A DNA stretch of 64,000 nt from Chloroflexi bacterium HGW-Chloroflexi-6 (lineage in GTDB: Bacteria > Chloroflexota > Anaerolineae > Anaerolineales > Villigracilaceae), in contig PHBU01000007.1 of NCBI GenBank assembly GCA_002840685.1, forward strand, positions 186,001 to 250,000. The letters are read 5' to 3'. Positions within the stretch are counted from its first letter, which is position 1, and each line of letters starts with the position of its first letter. The position numbers were made by a program, and so were the translations under genes. Below are positions 7,324-16,428 of the stretch, one piece after another. The notes under the pieces are model-generated. The model was not told the DNA's origin and ran no database searches. It saw nothing but the letters and a program-made list of their open reading frames with translations.

Positions 7324-10083
7324 CTAGGGTTTGCGGGCTGTCAGAGACCATGCGCGCCATGCCCAGCCAAATCCAAACCCGGCAACCTGACCCAGGATAA
7401 CAGCCTGTAAAAATGCCGTAAGGCCGCGTTCATTGAGCCATACATCAGCCCCAGGTAATTCCAGGATCAGATAGTTATAAACCATTAACCCGCCCAATAA
7501 GACCAGCATGGCCCATCGGATCGACCAGCGCGGTTCTAGAATCTGACCCAACAGCCAGTATGTCATGGCTGTGCCGCCCACCAGAACCAGCATCACCATC
7601 AGCCAGCCAAAGATGTTGGGATACCCGGCGCTCAATAACGGGTTTTCGGGTTCCACCGGCTCGGGGGTGAAGGCAGGTGTCGGTTCGGGGATTTCCGTGG
7701 GGGGTAAGGTTGGGGTTACGATCAAGATCGTTCCGCCCTCGCGGGTGACGTTCAATTGGATGACATCCGACACGGTGGCAGGCTCGCTCGAAGCGCGAAT
7801 TTCAATTGATCCATCCTGGTCAAGCCGGAAAGTGGCCTTGGCAACGCCCTGGCTGGTGAACGCATCGGTTTGCTGGCTTAATCCGCTCTCGCCTTGCGAC
7901 AGCACAAAGCGCACCACTGTGTTATCCGGAACGGGACGTCCGTTGTGGTCAAGTATGATGCCTGTGCGCACGGAGATGCTTTCCCCAACCTTGAAGACCG
8001 GTTCGGGCGGTGTTTCTGGCGTGGCGATATCCGTTGTAGATGTGGGGACAGGCGGGATATCAAGCAGCAGCGAGATCACCTGGTTTGGGTTGGGTGCCAT
8101 GGCCGAGATCAAATCGTATCCCAACCCGGGGATAGAAACCGGTGAAGCACCGATCGGGGTAATTTCCTGGAACAGCAGGCGCGCCGCCACTTCGATAAAG
8201 GGCGCCGATTCGCTGTACATGCCATAGTAAGCTGTCAGGTTTGCTATATCCGTTGCGTCCAGATAATACGGGGCGCCAAAAGCAAACAGGATGACTTTTT
8301 TGTTTAACAGCACACTTTGTTTTTCTGAGAAAAAGCGCCTGAAGATCTCTTCCGGAGCCTGCCCCTCGCTCAGATCTAGGGTCGAAAAAACCACCCAGTT
8401 GGCGCGCCGCAGGTTGCTCCCCAATTCTGTTGTGGAAGGGTCATTATCGAGATAAAGATTCAACTCATCGAACGAATATGAATTCAGATAGCCGCGGTTT
8501 ACCAGCGCACCGGTCTGGGGGCCGTACAGCGCCAGCACCGAATTTTCCAGCGCATCGGGCGGCAAGATCACTTGTTCCGGGCAGGTTGAGCATTGCTGTT
8601 TGTAGCGGGTATCGGTAAAAAAGATAATATATTCGCGTTCCCCGGGTGGGTCGGGCAAGACGGCAGACAGTTCATTGACGGTTGGGTTGAGCAGACTGGC
8701 AGACTGGCGGGCGACTTCAAAGGTCAAGGCCGGAGAAGGCGACAGATCCTCCAGCAGTTGCGCTGCGGGCTGTACCTGCGACAGGCTGAACGAAGGATAA
8801 AGACGGTATTTAAGTGCCAGCAAGCGCAGGACCGACTCATCCACACGCTGGGCAAAGGCCGGATCTTCGCGGTATTTTTGAGTGAAAAATTCGAGGATGC
8901 GCAGGGTGGTTGAGTAACTATCCTCCATATCACTGGATTGGATATCGCCCACATAAAGCAGGTCGTTGCCCGCCAGGAAAGCATCGCGCGCCACCAAACG
9001 CGCCGAAAAACCCTGCTGACCGGGATCGTAAAAGCGGCGCACTGCCGGTGTTCCCAGATCATCGCTCAGGATGATTCCGCCGTTTTGACGCCAGGTTGCC
9101 AATTCGGGCAGCGATAAAATCTGACCCAGCGCCTGTTGGTCGAAACTGACCGGCCGGGTGGTGGCGCGGATATTGCCTTGGAAACCCTGGTAACGGATGT
9201 GAGACACCAGCAAACCATCGGCTGTGCTCTCGAGGCTGAGTGCGTTGCCTGTCACGGCAAAGAACGGCGCCAGTTCGATTTGTTTTAATTCTTCGAGCGA
9301 GCGGCGGACGGTCGCCACTTCCTGTTCGGTCGGTCGGTCGGTGCCGCCCCGCCCGGGGAAGTGCTTGGCGATAATCGCCATGCGCCCGTTGCTGCCCTCC
9401 CGCACTCCGCCGATGAAGGCTCGGCCCATCTCGCTGACCCAATAGGGGTCGCCGCCAAAGACGCGCGTGCTCAAGTCGGCCGAAAGCGAGGGGTTGGGGT
9501 TGCTCAGCACATCCAGCGACAGCCCCAGGTACAGGTTAAAGCCTAACGCAGACAGTTCGCGCCCCATCACCTGGCCCGATTCGTTTGCCAGGGATGTGTT
9601 CCATGTTGCGCCAATCGCCATTTGATCGGGCAGGGTTGTCAGCCCTGAGAGAATCTCATCGTTCGGCGCGCCGCCGCCCTCCTGCGTGATCCCCACCCAA
9701 AGCGGGATGTACGAGCGCGGTATATCCGGGTCAGCCGGGTTGAGCGATTGCTGCCATTCAACATCTTGCAGGGCCGAGACAAGCCCATAGGTTGCGCTTA
9801 AAGTATTGGGAGCGGCCTGAAAATTATCATTGTCTGACGTTAAAACTACACCGCCGATATGATGATTGACGATCAGGTCATAGATGGGGGATTCAGGCGT
9901 AATTTCTGAACCATCGAAGGTTAACAGCAGTAGTTGCCCGACCCGCTCTTCGGGGGTCAGTTTTTGCAGAAGTTGCGCCGCTTTTTGGGCTTCATCGCCC
10001 TGGGCTTGCGCCGAAATTACGGGCCAGACCAGTGGAAAAACCAGCATGAACAGGATCAGGGCAGAAAGAAGCCTGGTTTTCAC
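7324..10083 (-). CDS. Exported, membrane-anchored GH3-like protein with altered catalytic loop
   Basis: A 919-residue protein with a signal peptide (LLSALILFMLVFPLVWPVISAQA), a GH3/NagZ-type barrel (about 35-430), an alpha/beta C-terminal GH3-like domain (about 460-640), a bacterial-Ig-like domain (about 690-780), a proline-rich linker and three C-terminal membrane helices. The nucleophile region LSDDLGTPAV fits GH3. The NagZ loop is present as KHFPGRGGTD, but the Asp-His dyad that follows in NagZ reads P and E here, so acid/base catalysis must differ or be lost. The start is GTG, overlapping the dehydratase stop (GTGA). A role in beta-N-acetylhexosaminide or cell-wall hydrolysis is family inference only. 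Confidence 0.82.
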   Translation of the reverse strand: MKTRLLSALILFMLVFPLVWPVISAQAQGDEAQKAAQLLQKLTPEERVGQLLLLTFDGSEITPESPIYDLIVNHHIGGVVLTSDNDNFQAAPNTLSATYGLVSALQDVEWQQSLNPADPDIPRSYIPLWVGITQEGGGAPNDEILSGLTTLPDQMAIGATWNTSLANESGQVMGRELSALGFNLYLGLSLDVLSNPNPSLSADLSTRVFGGDPYWVSEMGRAFIGGVREGSNGRMAIIAKHFPGRGGTDRPTEQEVATVRRSLEELKQIELAPFFAVTGNALSLESTADGLLVSHIRYQGFQGNIRATTRPVSFDQQALGQILSLPELATWRQNGGIILSDDLGTPAVRRFYDPGQQGFSARLVARDAFLAGNDLLYVGDIQSSDMEDSYSTTLRILEFFTQKYREDPAFAQRVDESVLRLLALKYRLYPSFSLSQVQPAAQLLEDLSPSPALTFEVARQSASLLNPTVNELSAVLPDPPGEREYIIFFTDTRYKQQCSTCPEQVILPPDALENSVLALYGPQTGALVNRGYLNSYSFDELNLYLDNDPSTTELGSNLRRANWVVFSTLDLSEGQAPEEIFRRFFSEKQSVLLNKKVILFAFGAPYYLDATDIANLTAYYGMYSESAPFIEVAARLLFQEITPIGASPVSIPGLGYDLISAMAPNPNQVISLLLDIPPVPTSTTDIATPETPPEPVFKVGESISVRTGIILDHNGRPVPDNTVVRFVLSQGESGLSQQTDAFTSQGVAKATFRLDQDGSIEIRASSEPATVSDVIQLNVTREGGTILIVTPTLPPTEIPEPTPAFTPEPVEPENPLLSAGYPNIFGWLMVMLVLVGGTAMTYWLLGQILEPRWSIRWAMLVLLGGLMVYNYLILELPGADVWLNERGLTAFLQAVILGQVAGFGFGWAWRAWSLTARKP

Positions 10084-11030
10084 AGGACGGCCTCCATTTT
10101 TTGCAGGATTTCGGCGTGGATCTCGGGTTGGATGTTACCGCCCGAAAGGATCACCACTGCCCCCGGCCCGTTGCTGCCATCGAGGGCCGCCGCGAGCGCG
10201 ACCGCCCCGGAGCCTTCGATCGTTTGTCCGTAATTTTTCCATGCGAAGGCGACTGCCTTTGCAATGAAATCTTCCTCGATCAGGACGATTTCATCGGCCA
10301 CCTGGCGCACCAGCGGAATGGTGATCGATCCCGCTTCGACCGGCCCGGTCAGCCCGTCGGCCAGGGAGGGCAGATCGGGCACATCTTCCTGTGTATCGCG
10401 GGTCAACAGGCTGTGCATGAATGCGGAAGCTGCTGCTTGCACCCCCACCAGCCGCGCAGACGGGTTGGCCTGTTTGAGCGCCAGACCCACCCCTGAAAGC
10501 AACCCGCCGCCGCTGACCGGCACGTACCAGGTCATATTTGCGGTCTCAGGGTTCTCGGCCAGGATTTCAAGGGCGACCGTTCCCTGCCCGGCAATCACGC
10601 CGGCATCGTTGTAGGCTGAAACATAGGTTTGTCCATGTTCAGCCGCATAGCGAATGGCAGTCGCCTCGGCCAGTTCGTAGCCGCCGGGCACGAGTTCAAC
10701 ATCTGCCCCGAGGGCGCGCATAGCCTCGATCTTGCGCGGCACAGCGTGATCTGAAGCAAACACCTTGACCGGCGCGCCGCTCAGTTTGGCGGCATAGGCC
10801 AGCCCCTGACCGTGATTGCCGGCTGAGGCTGTCACCAGCCCCGCCTGGCGTTCCCACTCTTCGAGCCAGAGCACTTTGTTGAGCGCGCCGCGCAGCTTGA
10901 AAGAGCCGGTAATTTGCTGGTTTTCCCATTTAAGCCACAAATTCCGCTGATGGTCGTGCTTCAGCGGGGTGATGCGGATGTGGGGCGCAATTCGTGCTTG
11001 CGCGGCGAGAAGCCAGTCGTATGGGAACAA
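10080..11030 (-). CDS. Threonine/serine dehydratase-like PLP enzyme (fold type II)
   Basis: A 316-residue enzyme of the tryptophan-synthase-beta PLP superfamily. The PLP lysine lies in GSFKLRGA near residue 44, the substrate loop is TASAGNHGQG, and the phosphate-binding glycine loop is SGGGLLSG. These match threonine ammonia-lyase, serine dehydratase and serine racemase, and the length equals the catalytic domain without the ACT regulatory domain. Deamination of Thr or Ser to a 2-oxo acid is likely; racemase activity cannot be excluded. It is coupled by overlap to the downstream GH3-like gene, with no obvious functional link. Confidence 0.88.
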   Translation of the reverse strand: MFPYDWLLAAQARIAPHIRITPLKHDHQRNLWLKWENQQITGSFKLRGALNKVLWLEEWERQAGLVTASAGNHGQGLAYAAKLSGAPVKVFASDHAVPRKIEAMRALGADVELVPGGYELAEATAIRYAAEHGQTYVSAYNDAGVIAGQGTVALEILAENPETANMTWYVPVSGGGLLSGVGLALKQANPSARLVGVQAAASAFMHSLLTRDTQEDVPDLPSLADGLTGPVEAGSITIPLVRQVADEIVLIEEDFIAKAVAFAWKNYGQTIEGSGAVALAAALDGSNGPGAVVILSGGNIQPEIHAEILQKMEAVL

Positions 11031-11088
11031 GGTTGTAATCCAGTATTATTCTTTAGGGGTGGTCGCTGTAAGCGGGGCGCTATACGTA

Positions 11089-11835
11089 TCAGGCGCGATT
11101 ATAAACAGATAAAGCCAGTTTTGGATCGTCGCCGATGATGCCGTCCACGCCCAGGGTTTGCAGGCGGAGCATTTCGCTCGGATCGTTGACCGTCCAGACG
11201 TAAACGCGCCTTCCACGGGCGTGGGCGCGGGCAATGCTCTGGGCGCTGACATCCCCGATAAAGGGGTGTTCAGCCTGGATGGTCAGGAGATTGCCCCAGC
11301 GGCGCTGCCACCAGCCTGCAGGCCCGGGCAGGGCCAGTTGTCCGCGTGGCAGGCCGGGGGTGAGCGTGCCCGCCCGCATCAAATTGTGCGGAAAAAACGA
11401 CGAGTACAGAATCCGTTCTTCCATGTGGTGGCGTTTCACCAATTCCGCCACTTTATCGACCAGTTTATCGAAAGGCGTGGCGTAGTTGGTCAGTTCGATG
11501 TTCATGAAGAGTTTGTTGCCGACCGTCTCGAAGATCTCAGCCAGAGTCGGGATGGGTTCGCCGCGATAGGCTTCGCCAAACCAGGCGCCAGCATCCAGTT
11601 TTTTGAGTTCTGCCAGCGAGTAATCGCCAATTTTCCCTTTGCCGGTTGTTGTGCGATCGAGGGTCGGGTCGTGATGGACAACCACCTGCCCATCGGCGCT
11701 CAGTTTGACATCGAATTCGATCCCGTCTGCGCCCTGTTCGGCGGCCAGCTTGAAGGCCGCCAATGTGTTTTCAGGAGCGTGGGCCGATGCGCCGCGATGG
11801 GCAAAGACGGTTGGGCGGGGTAAATTAGCAAACAT
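11089..11835 (-). CDS. Glycerophosphodiester phosphodiesterase (GDPD/UgpQ-like)
   Basis: A 248-residue cytoplasmic GDPD-family enzyme. It begins with FAHRGASAHAPENTLAAF, carrying the catalytic His and metal ligands, and has the second motif GIEFDVKLSADGQVVVHHD with the conserved Glu, Asp and His. The C-terminus has VYVWTVNDPSEM and DGIIGDDP, as in UgpQ. It should hydrolyse glycerophosphodiesters to glycerol-3-phosphate and an alcohol. The ATG at 11835 overlaps the AAA ATPase stop (TGATG), so I prefer it to the GTG of the ORF track. No signal peptide is visible. Confidence 0.93.
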   Translation of the reverse strand: MFANLPRPTVFAHRGASAHAPENTLAAFKLAAEQGADGIEFDVKLSADGQVVVHHDPTLDRTTTGKGKIGDYSLAELKKLDAGAWFGEAYRGEPIPTLAEIFETVGNKLFMNIELTNYATPFDKLVDKVAELVKRHHMEERILYSSFFPHNLMRAGTLTPGLPRGQLALPGPAGWWQRRWGNLLTIQAEHPFIGDVSAQSIARAHARGRRVYVWTVNDPSEMLRLQTLGVDGIIGDDPKLALSVYNRA

Positions 11836-13172
11836 CACAGTTCGACGAAGTAAGAAGCGGCGGCGCGGCTGAGCAGTTCGCGGTTCATTTCAGGTTCAAC
11901 GTTCATGTAGCGCGCGATGTCGATAATTTGGTCGCACAGATCGCGCGGGTGCGAGGCGCGTAGTTTGCGATTACGTTTGATGTACCACTCTTGCAGCAGG
12001 TAGGCCAGGCCCTGGTCGTTATATTTAACGTTTTTGGCCTGGGACACGCGCCGAAAGATCTCACGGAATTCTTCATAAGATGGGTCGCTGATCTCGATTT
12101 TGTGGCGCAGGCGGCGCAGGAAGGCTTCGTCCACCAGGTCGCGCGGCGGCAGGTTGGTCGAGAAAACGACCAGCACATCGAAAGGAACTTCAATTTTGCG
12201 GCCGGTGTGCAGGGTCAGGAAGTCGACCCGGTTTTCGAGCGGCACGATCCAGCGGTTGAGCAGGTCGCGCGGGCGCACTTGCTGGCGGCCAAAGTCATCG
12301 ATCAGCAGGATGCCGCCGTTGGATTTGACCTGGAAAGGCGCTTCGTAATATTTATGGGTGTCATCAAAGACCAGATCGAGGCCGGCCAGGGTCAGTTCAC
12401 CGCCGACGACGATGAAGGGACGTTTGACATACACCCAGCGCGGGTCTCGCTTCGACCCGGAGCGCAGGGAGCCGGTGCCGGATGCGGTTGATTCTTCATC
12501 TTTGGCGCGCTGGTGATTGACCGAGTCGTACAGTTTGATTACCTGTCCATCGACATACAGGGCAAAGGGGATGAACATGTTCTGGGTCAGGATCAGGTTG
12601 CCGAAAGCGCGCGCAACGCTGGTTTTACCGTTGCCGGGAGGCCCATACAGGAAGATGGATGTGCCTGAATTGAGCGCGGGGCCGAGCTGTTCAAAAGTGG
12701 TCTTGGAGAGCACCAATTGCGAGAGCAGTTGGTGCATGGCGCGGGCTGTGACCGGAATGCGCTGCCGGCTTTGGCGGCGGATGGCCTGGTTGTAAATTTC
12801 GATCGGAACCGGGGCCGGCCCGGCATACTGGCTGCGGTCAAGGGCCTCGCGGGCGCGGTCGATGCCTGCCCCGGTGATGGCATATTGATAGGAGCCTTCT
12901 CCCAGACCCATCGAAGATGATTTGACTTCGACCAGTTTTTCGCGTTTGAGGGATTCCAGGATCAGGTCGGTGACACCTGCAAAGGGCAGGGCGATTTCTT
13001 CGGCCACTTTGAAGCCTGAAAGATAGCCCTGGAAGTAGAGAATTTTCAAGGCCAGGTCTTGCAGCCAGAGTTGTGAAAGACCGGTATCGTCGATGCGGAC
13101 GATCGGTGGCGGAACGAAGTTTGGCCCGCTCTGTGGAGCAGAACGTGCAGGAAAATTAGCATTAAGAGACAT
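11835..13172 (-). CDS. AAA+ ATPase with N-terminal winged-helix-like region
   Basis: A 445-residue protein. The AAA module has Walker A FLYGPPGNGKTS (about residue 175), Walker B GGILLIDDFG (about 290), sensor 1 VVFSTNLPP and an arginine-rich RRLRHKIEI segment. The N-terminal 150 residues include a small helical domain resembling a helix-turn-helix. Such proteins are widespread in Chloroflexota and cyanobacteria and are usually annotated only as ATPases. ATG 13172 is preferred over the upstream GTG. A TGCTATAAT promoter lies 50 bp upstream. Overlap with the GDPD gene indicates co-expression. The client is unknown. Confidence 0.85.
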   Translation of the reverse strand: MSLNANFPARSAPQSGPNFVPPPIVRIDDTGLSQLWLQDLALKILYFQGYLSGFKVAEEIALPFAGVTDLILESLKREKLVEVKSSSMGLGEGSYQYAITGAGIDRAREALDRSQYAGPAPVPIEIYNQAIRRQSRQRIPVTARAMHQLLSQLVLSKTTFEQLGPALNSGTSIFLYGPPGNGKTSVARAFGNLILTQNMFIPFALYVDGQVIKLYDSVNHQRAKDEESTASGTGSLRSGSKRDPRWVYVKRPFIVVGGELTLAGLDLVFDDTHKYYEAPFQVKSNGGILLIDDFGRQQVRPRDLLNRWIVPLENRVDFLTLHTGRKIEVPFDVLVVFSTNLPPRDLVDEAFLRRLRHKIEISDPSYEEFREIFRRVSQAKNVKYNDQGLAYLLQEWYIKRNRKLRASHPRDLCDQIIDIARYMNVEPEMNRELLSRAAASYFVEL

Positions 13173-13222
13173 AAGCACCTGCCAGATAAGAATTAGGAAA
13201 AATAAAATTGAAGTACGCTAAG

Positions 13223-13231
13223 ATTATAGCA
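13223..13231 (-). promoter_or_regulatory. Extended -10 promoter of the AAA ATPase operon
   Basis: On the minus strand TGCTATAAT (13231-13223) is a consensus extended -10. No good -35 is seen. It reads towards the AAA ATPase start at 13172. Confidence 0.55.
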
Positions 13232-13282
13232 TGTCAGGCTGTGATGCCCTCAATCGAACATGCCAACCCGTCAAATTTATTT

Positions 13283-13288
13283 TATAAT
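13283..13288 (+). promoter_or_regulatory. -10 box giving a probably leaderless GT2 mRNA
   Basis: TATAAT ends 7 nt before the ATG at 13296. Transcription would start at or next to the start codon. No Shine-Dalgarno sequence is present. Confidence 0.5.
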
Positions 13289-13295
13289 ACCTTCC

Positions 13296-13979
13296 ATGAA
13301 CCTTTCTGTGATTATCCCTGTTTACAATGAAAAGAATACCGTGCGAGAAATTGTCCGCCGGGTACAGGCCACCGGCCTGGCCTGGGAAATTTTATTGGTG
13401 GACGATGGCTCGAAAGACGGTACACGCGAAATCCTGGCCGAATTGGACGGCAAGGATGGCGTGCGCGTTATCCTGCATGAGAAGAATCAGGGCAAGGGCG
13501 CAGCCGTGCGCACCGGCCTGCAAAATGCTCTGGGGGATGTTTTGCTGATCCAGGATGCCGACCTGGAGTATGACCCGCGCGAATACCCCGGGCTGCTCAA
13601 GCCGATCGAAGAGGGCCTGGCGGACGTGGTTTACGGCTCCCGTTTCCTGGGTGCGCCACATCGGGCGATCCTGTTCTGGAACATGGTTGCCAATAAGCTG
13701 TTGACGCTGATGACCAACATCCTGTACAACAACATCCTGACCGATATGGAAACCGGCTACAAGGTTTTCAGGCGCGAGATTGTGCAGGATATGAACTTGC
13801 GCGCCAACCGCTTCGACTTCGAACCGGAATTTACCGCCAAGATCCTCAAGCGCCATGTGCGCCTGTTTGAAGTGCCGATCAGTTTTAATCCGCGTGAGTA
13901 TTCCGAAGGGAAGAAGATCGGCCTGCGCGATGCCTTTGAAGCGGTCTGGGCTTTGCTAAAATATCGTTTTGTGGATTGA
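13296..13979 (+). CDS. Family 2 glycosyltransferase, dolichyl-phosphate-mannose-synthase type
   Basis: A 227-residue GT-A-fold enzyme. It has the N-terminal nucleotide-binding motif LSVIIPVYNEKNTV, LLVDDGSKDGT, and the metal-binding IQDADLEYDP (DAD, the DxD equivalent). The motif SRFLGAPHR and the DMETGYKVFRREI region match DPM1-like and bacterial undecaprenyl-phosphate sugar transferases. It should move a sugar from a nucleotide donor to a polyprenyl phosphate at the cytoplasmic membrane. No C-terminal membrane helices are present. ATG 13296 is chosen over 13260 because homology begins there and a TATAAT lies just upstream. Confidence 0.88.
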   Translation: MNLSVIIPVYNEKNTVREIVRRVQATGLAWEILLVDDGSKDGTREILAELDGKDGVRVILHEKNQGKGAAVRTGLQNALGDVLLIQDADLEYDPREYPGLLKPIEEGLADVVYGSRFLGAPHRAILFWNMVANKLLTLMTNILYNNILTDMETGYKVFRREIVQDMNLRANRFDFEPEFTAKILKRHVRLFEVPISFNPREYSEGKKIGLRDAFEAVWALLKYRFVD

Positions 13980-14000
13980 TTTCTGCTTAAGAAAAATAGA

Positions 14001-14036
14001 ACGCCGGTCGAACGAATGATTCGACCGGCGTTTTTT
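14001..14036 (+). terminator. Rho-independent terminator after the GT2 gene
   Basis: ACGCCGGTCGAA pairs perfectly with TTCGACCGGCGT across a 7-nt loop and is followed by TTTTTT. It also separates the GT2 gene from the convergent HEAT-like gene. Confidence 0.92.
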
Positions 14037-14056
14037 ATGTCGTTGCCATTCAGTTC

Positions 14057-14857
14057 TTATCCGGACTTGTCGCGCAGGGCTTTTTGAACATGCGGCTGGA
14101 TTTCTTTATCCAGTTCGGGCATGATTCGGCGGATGATCGTCAGGGCTTGCGGATTTTGTGATGCGATGATGATTTGTTTGATGAAGAAAACCGTTTCGAC
14201 AGACGAAGCCCGGTAAAGTGCATTGACCAGCGCGGCCAGTTCTTTTTGCAGGGAGGCCGGCGCGCTGGCGATTGCCGGACGGACAATATCGAAGACTGGC
14301 GGCAGGTTCTCGAAACCGGGGTCATCCAGCAGCGGGATCAAGGCTTCGATGCCGTTGGCCCACATTTTCGAATCCTCGCTTGCCAGCCACTCCTGGGTCA
14401 GCTTCAGAAATTGATCAGGTGTTTCGCGGCGCAGGCGGTGCAGGCTGGTGGTCAACAGCGCGGCACGGACTTTTTTGTCGCGCACCTGCCCGACCCAGGC
14501 GCTGATGCGTTCCAACAAAAGCGGTGTGCGCGGATCGATCCTTCCGAGCAGGGTGGCGGCCAGCAGGCGTGTTTCCAGATGGGCATCCCTCCAGAGCGCA
14601 TCGGTCAGGGCCATACTTTGCTCGGGGAAGGTGGCCGTCAGCGGGGCCAGCTCAAATTCGATTTGTTTCAAGACCGATTGCGGAGCGCGGTACGAGCGCA
14701 ATACCGAAGCCGGGGCCGCGACGCTGACGCGCAAGGTGCGGTCCGCGTACAGGTCGAGAATTTCGTGCAGATCATGCAAAAACGCCGCAGGCCGGTCGAA
14801 TTTTTCGACCAGCGATGCGGCTTGAATTTTAAGACGGGCAATATCGATTGCGGGCAT
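14057..14857 (-). CDS. Hypothetical helical-repeat (HEAT/ALK-like) protein
   Basis: A 266-residue, wholly helical, soluble protein without cysteine-rich motifs, signal peptide or membrane segments. Successive amphipathic helix pairs (LETRLLAATLLGRI, KVRAALLTTSLHRL, SKMWANGIEALIPLLDD, ALTIIRRIMPELDKEI) resemble HEAT repeats and recall AlkD-type DNA-alkylation-repair folds, but I see no catalytic signature. The function is unknown. It lies between ProRS and GT2, with a short palindromic repeat at its upstream edge. Confidence 0.65.
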   Translation of the reverse strand: MPAIDIARLKIQAASLVEKFDRPAAFLHDLHEILDLYADRTLRVSVAAPASVLRSYRAPQSVLKQIEFELAPLTATFPEQSMALTDALWRDAHLETRLLAATLLGRIDPRTPLLLERISAWVGQVRDKKVRAALLTTSLHRLRRETPDQFLKLTQEWLASEDSKMWANGIEALIPLLDDPGFENLPPVFDIVRPAIASAPASLQKELAALVNALYRASSVETVFFIKQIIIASQNPQALTIIRRIMPELDKEIQPHVQKALRDKSG

Positions 14858-14866
14858 GGATTGGGG

Positions 14867-14896
14867 TAGCGGCGTAGCATTGCTACACCCCTACGA
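14867..14896. repeat. Palindromic repeat with (G)TAGGGG-type ends
   Basis: GTAGCGGCGTAGC and GCTACACCCCTAC are inverted arms around ATT with two mismatches. The ends resemble those of the palindrome at 47499-47527. It fills most of the gap between proS and the HEAT-like gene. Confidence 0.6.
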
Positions 14897-14900
14897 ATGA

Positions 14901-16343
14901 TTAATACGCTTTTGCGAAATAAACCTTGCGTTTGGCTTTTTCGCCGCACACGATGCAGGTTCCCTCGTGCTCGGGCTGGCCCTCAATGGGGATGCAGCGC
15001 GTGCTGGCCTTGGTGTCTTCTTTAACCTTGGCTTCGCAGGCTTTGCTTTCGCACCAGTATGAGAAGGCCCATCCGCCCTGAACAACCTGTTTGAGTTCAT
15101 CGTAATCCTTGGGGTCGTGGATGTGGCTGTCGCGCATGGCTGTTGCCCGCTCCAACATGGCTGCCTGGATCGTCACCAGCATTTCGCTGACGGTGGCAGC
15201 CAGGTTTTCTTGGGAGACGAAAGACTTGCCTTCGCGGCCAGGCCTGTCGCGGCGGGCCAGCGCCACGGAGCCTTTTTCAACATCCTTGGGGCCGATTTCC
15301 ATGCGCAGGGGCACGCCGCGCATTTCCCAATCGTTGTACTTGAAGCCGGGAGTGACTTCCTCGCGGTCGTCCATCTTGACGCGCACTCCGGCGGTTTTTA
15401 GCTCGCTGAAGATCCGTTCGGCGATAGGCATCACAGCCGCCTTTTCCGCATCGTTCTTGAAGATGGGCACCATGACCACCTGAATGGGCGCAACGCGAGG
15501 GGGCAGCATCAGGCCCTGGTCGTCGCCGTGGGTCATGATAATGGCGCCGATCATGCGGGTCGAGAGTCCCCAGGATGTTGTGTAGCAGAACTCCAGCTCG
15601 TTATTTTGATTGGTGAACTGAATCTCAAAAGCCTTGGCAAAGTTTTGGCCCAGGTAGTGACTGGTGCCGCTTTGCAGGGCTTTGGTATCCTGCATCATGG
15701 CTTCGATGGTTGTCGACATGACCGCCCCGGCGAATTTCTCGGTTTCGGACTTGATGCCCTTGATGACAGGCACGGCGGCCTCATTGACCGCGAAATCGGT
15801 GTAGACATCCAGCATCCGCAGGGTTTCTTCGCGGGCTTCCTGTTCGGTGGCGTGGGCGGTGTGGCCTTCCTGCCAGTAGAACTCGGCGGTGCGCAGGAAG
15901 AGCTTGGTGCGCAGCTCCCAGCGCACAACGTTGCCCCACTGGTTGATCAGCACGGGCAGATCGCGCCAGGATTTGATCCATTTGCTATACATGTAGCCGA
16001 TAATGGTCTCGGATGTGGGACGCACCACCAGGGGTTCTTCCAGCTTTTCGCCGCCGCCGTGGGTCACAACGGCCAGTTCAGGCGCAAAGCCTTCAACATG
16101 CTCCTTCTCTTTTTCAAGGAAAGACATGGGGATGAACAGGGGGAAAGCAGCATTGACGTGGCCGGTGTCTTTGAAACGCCGGTCAAGCTGCCCCTGGATG
16201 TTTTCCCAGAGCGCCCAGCCGTAGGGCCGCACGACCATACAGCCGCGCACGGGAGAGTAATCAGCCATTTCGGCCTTCAGTACCAGTTGGTTGTACCATT
16301 CCGCAAAATTATCAACGCGGGTGGGGAGTTTTTCTTCAGCCAT
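14901..16343 (-). CDS. proS: Prolyl-tRNA synthetase, archaeal/eukaryotic-type
   Basis: A 480-residue class II aminoacyl-tRNA synthetase. Motif 2 is seen in LINQWGNVVRWELRTKLFLRTAEFYWQEGHT, followed by an anticodon-binding domain (IQVVMVPIFKND onward). The C-terminal domain carries a four-cysteine zinc site (CESKAC, then CIVC) and ends in YFAKAY, the hallmark of the short archaeal/eukaryotic-like ProRS. The bacterial insertion/editing domain is absent. It charges tRNA-Pro. GAGGA lies upstream of the ATG. This ProRS type is common in Chloroflexota. Confidence 0.97.
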   Translation of the reverse strand: MAEEKLPTRVDNFAEWYNQLVLKAEMADYSPVRGCMVVRPYGWALWENIQGQLDRRFKDTGHVNAAFPLFIPMSFLEKEKEHVEGFAPELAVVTHGGGEKLEEPLVVRPTSETIIGYMYSKWIKSWRDLPVLINQWGNVVRWELRTKLFLRTAEFYWQEGHTAHATEQEAREETLRMLDVYTDFAVNEAAVPVIKGIKSETEKFAGAVMSTTIEAMMQDTKALQSGTSHYLGQNFAKAFEIQFTNQNNELEFCYTTSWGLSTRMIGAIIMTHGDDQGLMLPPRVAPIQVVMVPIFKNDAEKAAVMPIAERIFSELKTAGVRVKMDDREEVTPGFKYNDWEMRGVPLRMEIGPKDVEKGSVALARRDRPGREGKSFVSQENLAATVSEMLVTIQAAMLERATAMRDSHIHDPKDYDELKQVVQGGWAFSYWCESKACEAKVKEDTKASTRCIPIEGQPEHEGTCIVCGEKAKRKVYFAKAY

Positions 16344-16428
16344 TTTGTCCTCATTTGTTTAAGGTTGAGTGTTCAATGTTTTAATGTTACAGGTCGGTGG
16401 TTGAGCCTTGTCAGCCCTCCGCAGGCTT

